Below, piece by piece: positions 1 through 5,447 of a DNA stretch of 9,993 nucleotides. The position numbers and the translations under genes were made by a program. The stretch is taken from NCBI GenBank assembly GCA_023436805.1, contig JAEZHT010000053.1, positions 1 through 9,993 on the forward strand, read 5' to 3'. The notes beneath the pieces are model-generated. The model worked only from the letters and a program-made list of their open reading frames with translations. It was not told the origin of the DNA and did no database searches. The number at the start of each line of letters is the position of its first letter. The stretch's first letter is position 1. The stretch comes from Bacillota bacterium. Lineage in GTDB: Bacteria; Bacillota_I; Bacilli_A; Acholeplasmatales; UBA5453.

Positions 1-1601
1 ATGTACTTCTTGACTTCAGTAATTTCATCTTCAGATACATCTTTACCATAGAATAAGGTTACAATTTCTGAGGTTTCTTTGATGATTTGGTCGAGTAAAC
101 CATGAATCGCTTCAACACGATCTGGTAAAGATACCACGATCTTGCCTTTGGTGATACCAATGAAATCGCCTTTCGCAATCTTCACACCATTCATTTCGGT
201 GTCTCTGACTGAGTAAGTGAGTTCGCCTGTAACCATATTAGCAACGATTTCTGACATCGCTTCGACGTTATCGTCCATTTCTTGGGTGTTATCGAATACC
301 ATCAATGAAGCATAACCTTGGCCAATACTCTTTGTCTTTAAAACGCGGATATTTTGGTCTTCGCATAACGCTAAGGTTTGTTCAGCCGATAGGATAACGT
401 TTGAGTTATTAGGTAAAATAATGACATTTTCGGCATTGACTGCCTTGACTGCTTTAATGAACTCTTCTGTTGGTGGGTTCATGGTTTGACCACCATCGAT
501 GATGTAATCTACACCAAGTTCTTTAAAGGCTTGTTTGATACCATCACCGAAGCATACGGAAATGATGCCGTATTTGGATCTAGTTTCTTTGACTGCTTGG
601 AAGTTTGTTTCTTCTTTATGATCATGATTATGGTCATGTTCATGAATACTTTCAACCACAGCACCATGTTGAAGTCTCATGTTTTCAACTTTCATGGTTT
701 GAAGGTCACCATATTTTTGACCTAAAGTAATGGCAACACCTGGTTGATTGGTATGGACGTGTACTTTAACCAATTCTTCGTCTTGAACCAAGACCAAGGA
801 ATCGCCCATTTGTAATAAGGTATTTCTTAAGACGTCTTGATCAAAATCGTTTTGATTATGTAGTTTAACGATAAATTCTGTACAATAGCCGAATTCAATA
901 TTGAAGTCTTCAATGTTTTGTCCTTTAAAGCCTTCTTCGTGATGTGCTTCAGCTTGAGTTTCTTGTTGTAAGGTAAGGGTTTGACCTTGAGTCGCTAACA
1001 ACATACCTTCAATGATCTTAATAAAACCAGCACCACCGGAGTCTACAACCCCTGCTTGCTTCAATACAGGTAAAAGTTCAGGTGTTCTATCTAAAGACAC
1101 TCTGGCTTGTTTTAAATAGCAATTTAAGACGTCTTCAACAGACTTCAATGATTTTCTTTCTCTTAATACATGTTCAGCTGCTTCTCTAACCACAGTTAGG
1201 ATGGTACCTTCAACTGGTGTCATGACAGCACGGTATGCCATTTGATAGCCGCCGACTAAAGCTGTGATGAATTCATCTACAGTTGCTGAACCATTCTTAA
1301 TTTTAGCAATTTCCGAGTAAACGCCGCGGAAAAATTGGGATAAGATAACGCCAGAGTTGCCTCTTGCGCCCATCAATAACCCACGGGATAAAATTTTGGA
1401 CACGTCCACGATGGATTTAGAATCTAAGCTGGATACTTCTTTAATGCCAGCCATCATTGTCATTTGCATGTTCGTGCCTGTATCGCCATCCGGTACCGGA
1501 AATACGTTTAAGTGGTTAATTTCTTGGTGGTTGTTCTTTAGGTTAATCGCCCCGTTGGTCACCATTTTTTTAAACAGTGATCCACTGATTGTGTTTGCCA
1601 T
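1..1601 (-). CDS. fakA: Fatty acid kinase catalytic subunit FakA (DhaL/DAK2 domain), 3' end outside window
   Basis: FakA phosphorylates fatty acids presented by a FakB carrier. The acyl-phosphate then enters phospholipid synthesis through the PlsX/PlsY route, letting the cell use exogenous fatty acids. The frame gives 533 codons from ATG 1601-1599 to the window edge. Family members are about 550 residues, so only some 15-25 C-terminal residues are missing. The N-terminal DhaL kinase domain shows NVFPVPDGDTGTN (32-44) with Mg-binding Asp38/Asp40, GARGNSGVILSQ (78-89) and VVDSGGAG (185-192). The middle domain carries Cys240 and the HVH pair His281/His283, matching the Cys/His/His metal site known in Staphylococcus FakA. 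Residues 319-328 are a His/Asp-rich linker before the C-terminal domain (345 on). The start is set by AGGAGG at 1608-1613, 6 nt upstream. It is divergent from rpmB, and the usual upstream partner asp23 is absent. Identification is secure; no fakB is in the window. Confidence 0.95.
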   Translation of the reverse strand, partial: MANTISGSLFKKMVTNGAINLKNNHQEINHLNVFPVPDGDTGTNMQMTMMAGIKEVSSLDSKSIVDVSKILSRGLLMGARGNSGVILSQFFRGVYSEIAKIKNGSATVDEFITALVGGYQMAYRAVMTPVEGTILTVVREAAEHVLRERKSLKSVEDVLNCYLKQARVSLDRTPELLPVLKQAGVVDSGGAGFIKIIEGMLLATQGQTLTLQQETQAEAHHEEGFKGQNIEDFNIEFGYCTEFIVKLHNQNDFDQDVLRNTLLQMGDSLVLVQDEELVKVHVHTNQPGVAITLGQKYGDLQTMKVENMRLQHGAVVESIHEHDHNHDHKEETNFQAVKETRSKYGIISVCFGDGIKQAFKELGVDYIIDGGQTMNPPTEEFIKAVKAVNAENVIILPNNSNVILSAEQTLALCEDQNIRVLKTKSIGQGYASLMVFDNTQEMDDNVEAMSEIVANMVTGELTYSVRDTEMNGVKIAKGDFIGITKGKIVVSLPDRVEAIHGLLDQIIKETSEIVTLFYGKDVSEDEITEVKKY

Positions 1602-1607
1602 TTTAAT

Positions 1608-1613
1608 CCTCCT
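1608..1613 (-). promoter_or_regulatory. Ribosome binding site of fakA
   Basis: AGGAGG on the minus strand, 6 nt before ATG 1601. It is a full-strength Shine-Dalgarno that fixes the fakA start at MANTISGSLF, the normal N-terminus of the family. Confidence 0.85.
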
Positions 1614-1701
1614 GATAATTAAACTGACTTGATATTTAGTTTTAGATATATTTAGGTCTCAAAGAGATAAAGTCAAATTAATGTGTTTTTTAGGCTGTTT
1701 T

Positions 1702-1730
1702 AGTATAGCATGTTTACTTTGAAGATGCAA
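1702..1730 (-). promoter_or_regulatory. Main promoter candidate for fakA (extended -10)
   Basis: On the minus strand, TTGCAT (-35, 1725-1730) is followed after 17 nt by TATACT (-10, 1702-1707), with TGC directly before it (1708-1710). This is a textbook sigma-A promoter with an extended -10. It would start transcription near 1695 and give a leader of about 95 nt. Inferred from motif match and spacing only. Confidence 0.65.
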
Positions 1731-1749
1731 GTATACAAGATACAACGCT

Positions 1750-1758
1750 ATTATATCA
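1750..1758 (-). promoter_or_regulatory. Second, weaker promoter candidate for fakA
   Basis: TGA-TATAAT on the minus strand (-10 at 1750-1755, TGA at 1756-1758) is a perfect -10 with the extended TGn element. I see no good -35 at 16-18 nt. It lies about 45 nt upstream of the better-formed promoter at 1702-1730. Confidence 0.35.
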
Positions 1759-1812
1759 CAACTGAATTAAAAATAAACCCCCTTTGTTTTGTACGAAATT
1801 ATTACTTTTCAC

Positions 1813-1840
1813 TAGACAAAAGAAAATAATCCTATATAAT
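1813..1840 (+). promoter_or_regulatory. Upstream promoter candidate for rpmB (P1)
   Basis: TAGACA (-35, 1813-1818; five of six consensus bases), a 16-nt spacer, and a perfect TATAAT (-10, 1835-1840). Transcription would begin near 1847, giving a leader of about 95 nt before rpmB. Motif-based inference. Confidence 0.55.
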
Positions 1841-1883
1841 AATATAAGTAGTCATAATTACGCACGAAATAGGCTGAAACCAG

Positions 1884-1912
1884 TTGCTTTTTATTTTTGA
1901 GTATGGTATAGT
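1884..1912 (+). promoter_or_regulatory. Proximal promoter candidate for rpmB (P2, extended -10)
   Basis: TTGCTT (-35, 1884-1889), a 17-nt spacer, and TATAGT (-10, 1907-1912) with TG at 1904-1905 in the extended -10 position. The predicted start is near 1919, leaving a short leader of about 23 nt that contains the GGAG ribosome binding site at 1931-1934. Confidence 0.55.
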
Positions 1913-1941
1913 TTTAATGCGCGAAGTAAAGGAGTGAAACT

Positions 1942-2130
1942 ATGGCAAAATGTTATGTAACAGGTAAGGGTACGACTTTTGGTAATACAAGAAGCCACGC
2001 CTTAAATGCGACAAGACGCACATGGAAAGTTAATCTACAAACTGTCAGAATCATAGATGAAGATGGTAATGTTAAGAAGGTTAAAGTTTCTGCGCGTGCA
2101 CTTAAAAAAGGTACACTTACAAGAGCTTAA
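1942..2130 (+). CDS. rpmB: 50S ribosomal protein L28
   Basis: L28 is a small protein of the large ribosomal subunit. The 62-residue product has the normal family length. It shows the whole conserved pattern: CYVTGKGTTFGNTRSHALNA (residues 4-23), then KRTW-like RRTW (25-28), NLQTVRI (31-37), and the C-terminal VSARALKKG (49-57). The ATG is preceded by GGAG at 1931-1934 with a 7-nt gap. It is the only plus-strand gene here and lies inverted between thiN and fakA, as rpmB does in Bacillus. Two promoter candidates lie upstream (1813-1840 and 1884-1912) and a hairpin terminator follows directly. There are no oddities in the protein itself, and I see no zinc-ribbon cysteine set (one Cys only). Confidence 0.97.
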   Translation: MAKCYVTGKGTTFGNTRSHALNATRRTWKVNLQTVRIIDEDGNVKKVKVSARALKKGTLTRA

Positions 2131-2159
2131 AAAAAATAAGGCCGAACGCCTTTTTTTTT
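2131..2159. terminator. Bidirectional terminator between rpmB and thiN
   Basis: The stem AAGGC/GCCTT (2138-2142 with 2148-2152) has a 5-nt loop. An A-tract lies on its left (2131-2136) and nine T on its right (2151-2159), so it reads as hairpin plus U-tract from both strands. It directly follows the rpmB stop. On the minus strand the thiN stop codon (2158-2160) sits in the flanking tract. The stem is only 5 bp, so efficiency is uncertain. Confidence 0.7.
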
Positions 2160-2757
2160 ATTCTTCTTTAGACTGGAATACGATGATTTTTCCTTCATGA
2201 ACATTCAGGGTTGCAACCCCGTTGATTTCATTGGACAGTCCGAGTGGATCAAATTGTTTTAGTGAATAATGATTTAAAGGATATTTGACATTGGTGAGTG
2301 TGATTACGCTGTTTTCAACTGCGAAAACAGACAAGTAATCATACTCATTTTTTTCGATTGCATGTATACCTTTACTTTTAATGCATATACGGTTGTAAGC
2401 ATCTAATATGACCAATTTCGGGTACTTAACCAACATCATTAAGTTCGCGATAAAATGGTCTTTTCTAGCCCCTGAAGTACCCCCGATGAGGATGACATCA
2501 TCCGACATTTGAAACGCGATTTCAAGCGCTTTAGCGGTGTCAGAATCGTCTTTAACAGGGTTCAATCGAATGACCTCTCCATGAAGTAAATCTGGATTTT
2601 TTAATGAGTCGAAATCCCCTACAGCCAATTGGTATTCAATCCCTTGTTCTAAGAGTGCTTCTACCGCTGCATCCACAGCAATCACATAATAATCTTTCGG
2701 CTCTATGAGTGCTTTGATGTTAGTTGGTACGGTTGGACTGATGATGGCGATTTTCAT
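2158..2757 (-). CDS. thiN: Thiamine pyrophosphokinase
   Basis: ThiN transfers pyrophosphate from ATP to thiamine, giving thiamine diphosphate, the cofactor of transketolase and pyruvate dehydrogenase. The 199-residue protein is close to the usual 210. Visible family motifs are the acidic GDFDS (47-51), the KDDSDTAKAL segment (69-78; usual form KDxTD), GGTSGARKDHFIANL (92-106; usual form GxxGxRxDH), and the C-terminal GLSNEI (173-178) of the thiamine-binding domain. ATG 2757-2755 overlaps the rpe stop as ATGA. I see no clear Shine-Dalgarno, so translation is probably coupled to rpe. It is the last gene of the rlmN-rsgA-rpe-thiN operon. Placing it beside rpe fits the thiamine need of transketolase, but this neighbourhood is ancestral in Bacilli. 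Confidence 0.92.
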   Translation of the reverse strand: MKIAIISPTVPTNIKALIEPKDYYVIAVDAAVEALLEQGIEYQLAVGDFDSLKNPDLLHGEVIRLNPVKDDSDTAKALEIAFQMSDDVILIGGTSGARKDHFIANLMMLVKYPKLVILDAYNRICIKSKGIHAIEKNEYDYLSVFAVENSVITLTNVKYPLNHYSLKQFDPLGLSNEINGVATLNVHEGKIIVFQSKEE

Positions 2758-3383
2758 CTCAATGAACCGATGACTGTGTCTCTGTCTTTCGCATTGAATA
2801 CATAAGACCCCACCACAGCGATATCAACACCCGCTGCTTTCGCAAGTTTCGCTGTTTCACCATTGATGCCACCATCGATTTCAATCACATAGTTATATTT
2901 ATAGGCAGTTCTCAATCTGACCAATTCTTTAACTTTATCCAGTTGTTCTGCCATAAACTTTTGACCACCAAACCCAGGTTCAACGGACATGATGAGGACC
3001 AAATCCACTTGATCTAAATAAGGGTATAGTGTTTCTAGTTTTGTTTTAGGTTTCAGTGTGATGCCGGCTTTAACACCAGATGCTTTGATGCGGTTGATGG
3101 ATTCTTGAACTTTGTTTGCCTCAACATGTACTGTGATGTATGATGACCCAATTTCTACAAAGGCATCGATAAAATCCAATGGGTTTGTGATCATTAGGTG
3201 GGTATCTAACGGGATGTTTGTGATTTTCTTAATGCCGCCAAGGACATGCGGACCAAAAGAAATGTTCGGCACAAAGTGTCCGTCCATCACATCTAGGTGT
3301 AAGTAATCCGCCGTTTGAATGGTTTGGATTTCAGCTTCTAAGCGATTGAAGTCTGCCGTCAATATCGAAGGTGCAATTAACAT
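2754..3383 (-). CDS. rpe: Ribulose-phosphate 3-epimerase
   Basis: Rpe interconverts ribulose 5-phosphate and xylulose 5-phosphate in the pentose phosphate pathway. The 209 residues form a TIM barrel, slightly short of the usual 215-220. Key motifs are APSILTADF (4-12), HLDVMDGHFVPNISFGP (29-45; metal ligands His29 and Asp31), THLM (61-64; His62), VEPGFGGQKF (134-143, phosphate side), and IDGGIN (169-174; catalytic Asp170). The ATG follows the rsgA stop with no gap (TAAATG). Its AGAGG ribosome site (3392-3396) lies inside rsgA. The gene ends in TGA, overlapping thiN by 4 nt. This TGA is good evidence that TGA means stop in this organism. Confidence 0.97.
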   Translation of the reverse strand: MLIAPSILTADFNRLEAEIQTIQTADYLHLDVMDGHFVPNISFGPHVLGGIKKITNIPLDTHLMITNPLDFIDAFVEIGSSYITVHVEANKVQESINRIKASGVKAGITLKPKTKLETLYPYLDQVDLVLIMSVEPGFGGQKFMAEQLDKVKELVRLRTAYKYNYVIEIDGGINGETAKLAKAAGVDIAVVGSYVFNAKDRDTVIGSLR

Positions 3384-4331
3384 TTAGTATACCTCTTTTT
3401 TATTTTTTATTTCATCGTAATATTTTACATAATTTTGATAGCGTGAAGTCAGTATTTGATCACTGTTTTTGACAGCACATCCAGGTTCATGGATGTGGTT
3501 GCACTTGTTGCCAAACTTGCAGTTGGCAGACAGTGCTCTAAATTCCACAAAGTAATCCTTCAATTCAAAAGCATCAAACATATCCAACTCAAGTTTTGAA
3601 AACCCTGGTGTGTCAGCAATCATACCACCCGCATAAGCGTATAATTCAGTGTGTCTTGTGGTATGTTTACCGCGTCCTAAAGCCTTGGATATCTCTTGTG
3701 TCTTGATCCCTAAATCAGGCATTAAGGCGTTTAAAAATGTGGATTTCCCTGCCCCAGTTTGACCAGCAAGCACAGAAATCTTGTCTTTAAAAATATCTTC
3801 TAAGGTATCGAAACCTATCTTTTGTTTAGAGTTTACATAGTGAACATCGTAGCCAATTTGCGTATAATACATCAAATCTTTTTGAATGTCTTTTAAGGTT
3901 TTTTCATCCACCAAATCGATTTTGGAGACAATGATGATGGGTTGGATGTGGGCCTTTTCAATCAATATTAAAAACTGGTCCAATAAATTAAAGCTAAAAT
4001 CGGGTTTGATGGCTGCATTTAAAATCAAAACTTGATCGACATTCGCGACATCCGGGCGATTGAGCTCATTTTTACGTGGGTCAATCTTTTGGATGGGATG
4101 GTTGATGTCGGTTTCATCGTATTCAACGATATCCCCCACTTTTGGACTGACTTGGACGATTTTCGTCTCCAATTTCGTCTTTTTTGTGATGGATTTATTG
4201 AACGATGAGGATTCATCGAGTTTTTGATAACGCAGTTTACCACTGGCTTTGGCTTGGACGATGGTTTTTGACTCCAAATCGATGAGTTCATATAAACCAC
4301 CTATGAGTTTTATGATTTGACCCTTTCTCAA
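3384..4331 (-). CDS. rsgA: Ribosome small-subunit-dependent GTPase RsgA (TTG start)
   Basis: RsgA is a circularly permuted GTPase that binds the 30S decoding region late in assembly. The protein has 315 residues. An N-terminal OB fold (1-82) is followed by the permuted GTPase motifs: G4 SKID (136-139), G1 GQTGAGKST (190-198), the GRGKHTTRHT switch (219-228) and G3 DTPG (240-243). The C-terminal zinc knuckle has Cys271, Cys277, His279 and Cys285. The start is TTG (4331-4329): GGAGG lies 6 nt upstream, the OB fold begins right there, and no in-frame ATG exists between the rlmN stop and this codon. Residues about 37-60 form a Ser/Lys/Thr-rich insertion in the OB fold compared with Bacillus YloQ. 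It follows rlmN by 12 nt and abuts rpe. No prpC/prkC precedes it, unlike in many Firmicutes and mycoplasmas. Confidence 0.96.
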   Translation of the reverse strand: MRKGQIIKLIGGLYELIDLESKTIVQAKASGKLRYQKLDESSSFNKSITKKTKLETKIVQVSPKVGDIVEYDETDINHPIQKIDPRKNELNRPDVANVDQVLILNAAIKPDFSFNLLDQFLILIEKAHIQPIIIVSKIDLVDEKTLKDIQKDLMYYTQIGYDVHYVNSKQKIGFDTLEDIFKDKISVLAGQTGAGKSTFLNALMPDLGIKTQEISKALGRGKHTTRHTELYAYAGGMIADTPGFSKLELDMFDAFELKDYFVEFRALSANCKFGNKCNHIHEPGCAVKNSDQILTSRYQNYVKYYDEIKNKKEVY

Positions 4332-4337
4332 AAGATG

Positions 4338-4342
4338 CCTCC
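4338..4342 (-). promoter_or_regulatory. Ribosome binding site fixing the TTG start of rsgA
   Basis: GGAGG on the minus strand lies just after the rlmN stop codon and 6 nt before TTG 4331. The strong site at ideal spacing compensates for the non-ATG start and supports translational coupling with rlmN. Confidence 0.8.
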
Positions 4343-4343
4343 G

Positions 4344-5363
4344 TTATAGATTTTGACTTCTTAATTGACCACAAGCCGCGTTGATGTCGTGGCCTTGTTC
4401 TTTTCTCAATGTCGCGTTCATACCGCCTTTTTTCAAGACATCATAAAATGCTTCTTGATTTTCACGTTTTGAACGTTTGAATGGTGCTTCAGTAACTTCG
4501 TTGTATGGGATTAAATTCACATAGACATTGAGACCTTTCAAGAGTTTCAATAGTTCGTATGCGTGTTCTTTTTTATCGTTTAATTCATCGATTAAAATAT
4601 ATTCAATGGTGATACGACGGTTGGTTTTCGTCATGTAATAACGAATCGCGTCGATCACTTGTTCAATCGGATAAGCTTTATTGATTGGCATCAATTGGTT
4701 TCTAATTTCATTGTTTGGTGCGTGTAAAGAAATGGCGAGGTTGATTTGAAGTTGTTCATCGGCATATTCTTTAATCTTAGGTACGATACCACAGGTCGAC
4801 ACTGTGATGTGTCTCGCACCAATCTCCAATCCTTTAGGAGAATTGGCGTTGGTTAAAAACGTCATCAAATGTTCGTAGTTATCGAACGGTTCACCAATGC
4901 CCATGACCACGACATAACTGATGCGTTGACCATATGCGCGTTCAGACTCGATGATTTGACTCATGATTTCGCCTGCAGTCAAATTGCGTTTCTTTTTCAA
5001 AATACCAGATGCACAAAAACGGCAGCCCATGTTACAGCCCACTTGTGAAGTCACGCATATGGAATAGCCATAATCGTGATTCATCACAACGGTCTCAATG
5101 AGGTTACCATCTTGTAAACCATATAAATACTTCACAGTACCATCGACGCTTTTGGATTCGATGACCTTCTCTAAAGTTTTAATTTCAAAATTTGCTTCCA
5201 GTAAGTCGATGACTTCTTGGTTTAAATTGGTCATTTCTTTAAAAGTGACCACTTTTTTCTTATATATCCAGTCGAATACTTGGGATGCACGGAATTTCTT
5301 TTGTCCGTGACTCTCCATAAACGACTCCAATGCTTCTAATCTTAAATCATAAATATTTGTCAT
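4344..5363 (-). CDS. rlmN: Dual-specificity 23S rRNA/tRNA adenine-C2 methyltransferase RlmN
   Basis: RlmN is a radical-SAM enzyme. It methylates C2 of A2503 in 23S rRNA and of A37 in a set of tRNAs. From ATG 5363 it has 339 residues. The [4Fe-4S] motif is CNMGCRFC (Cys110, Cys114, Cys117). Cys103, in CVTSQVGC, corresponds to the E. coli Cys118. Cys331, in AACGQL, corresponds to the methyl-carrying Cys355. A SAM-binding MGIGEPF (154-160) is also present. A longer reading from GTG 5387 would add eight residues. I reject it because that codon lies within the predicted promoter next to the -10 box, while ATG 5363 has GGTGAT just upstream and begins at the usual family N-terminus. It is the first gene of the rlmN-rsgA-rpe-thiN operon. 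Confidence 0.96.
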   Translation of the reverse strand: MTNIYDLRLEALESFMESHGQKKFRASQVFDWIYKKKVVTFKEMTNLNQEVIDLLEANFEIKTLEKVIESKSVDGTVKYLYGLQDGNLIETVVMNHDYGYSICVTSQVGCNMGCRFCASGILKKKRNLTAGEIMSQIIESERAYGQRISYVVVMGIGEPFDNYEHLMTFLTNANSPKGLEIGARHITVSTCGIVPKIKEYADEQLQINLAISLHAPNNEIRNQLMPINKAYPIEQVIDAIRYYMTKTNRRITIEYILIDELNDKKEHAYELLKLLKGLNVYVNLIPYNEVTEAPFKRSKRENQEAFYDVLKKGGMNATLRKEQGHDINAACGQLRSQNL

Positions 5364-5366
5364 TCT

Positions 5367-5372
5367 ATCACC
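5367..5372 (-). promoter_or_regulatory. Ribosome binding site deciding the rlmN start
   Basis: GGTGAT on the minus strand lies 3 nt before ATG 5363. It pairs with the ATCACC end of the 16S anti-Shine-Dalgarno. Because it uses the 3' part of the full GGAGGTGAT element, the short gap is correct. The alternative GTG at 5387 has no comparable site. Confidence 0.65.
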
Positions 5373-5378
5373 AAAGAT

Positions 5379-5407
5379 ATTATACACTAAAATGGCTTAT
5401 TTGCCTA
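5379..5407 (-). promoter_or_regulatory. Promoter candidate for the rlmN-rsgA-rpe-thiN operon
   Basis: TAGGCA (-35, 5402-5407; four of six), a 17-nt spacer, and a perfect TATAAT (-10, 5379-5384). It sits between the pheT terminator and rlmN. The predicted start near 5372 makes a very short leader that still holds the GGTGAT site. Confidence 0.6.
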
Positions 5408-5414
5408 CCTTATG

Positions 5415-5447
5415 CTTGAAAAAGAAAAGAAGGCGGGTGGCCTTCTT
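5415..5447 (-). terminator. Rho-independent terminator of pheST
   Basis: On the minus strand the 8-bp perfect stem AAGAAGGC/GCCTTCTT (5440-5447 with 5427-5434) has a 5-nt loop, followed by TTCTTTTTC (5418-5426). The stem overlaps the pheT TAA stop (5446-5448). It separates pheST from the rlmN operon, whose promoter begins about 10 nt further on. Confidence 0.88.

Larger units (their letters stand above)
1602..1941. other. Divergent intergenic region fakA/rpmB
   Basis: These 340 bases hold no gene I can support. The left half carries the fakA ribosome site, a leader of about 95 nt, and the fakA promoters. The right half carries two rpmB promoters. A weak hairpin (GGCTG-AAAC-CAGTT, 1872-1885, with two G-T pairs) followed by TTTTTATTTTT (1888-1898) lies between the two rpmB promoters. 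The region is too short for an Asp23-family gene, which usually sits directly before fakA, and I see no such frame on either strand. Confidence 0.7.

Noticed and set aside
486..725. Plus-strand open frame with a Met/Phe-rich hydrophobic stretch
   Set aside because: It is the antisense reading of the FakA His-rich linker and neighbouring domain; the hydrophobicity comes from complementing CAT/CAC codons.
1357..1632. Plus-strand open frame across the fakA start, considered as a possible Asp23 or other small gene
   Set aside because: It is antisense to well-conserved FakA codons, has a hydrophobic low-complexity product and no ribosome site, and does not resemble Asp23.
1656..1666. Small TCTC/GAGA hairpin in the fakA leader as a regulatory element
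   Set aside because: It is only 4 bp with a 3-nt loop and nothing conserved around it; this is expected by chance.
1791..1870. Repeated ACGAAAT (near 1793 and 1864) upstream of rpmB as an operator pair
   Set aside because: It is a seven-base match in AT-rich DNA with no symmetry and no third copy at regular spacing; chance is the simpler explanation.
4025..4300. Minus-strand frame overlapping the start of rsgA in another phase
   Set aside because: It is out of frame with the conserved OB fold and GTPase motifs; the product is Lys/Ser-rich and unlike any known family.
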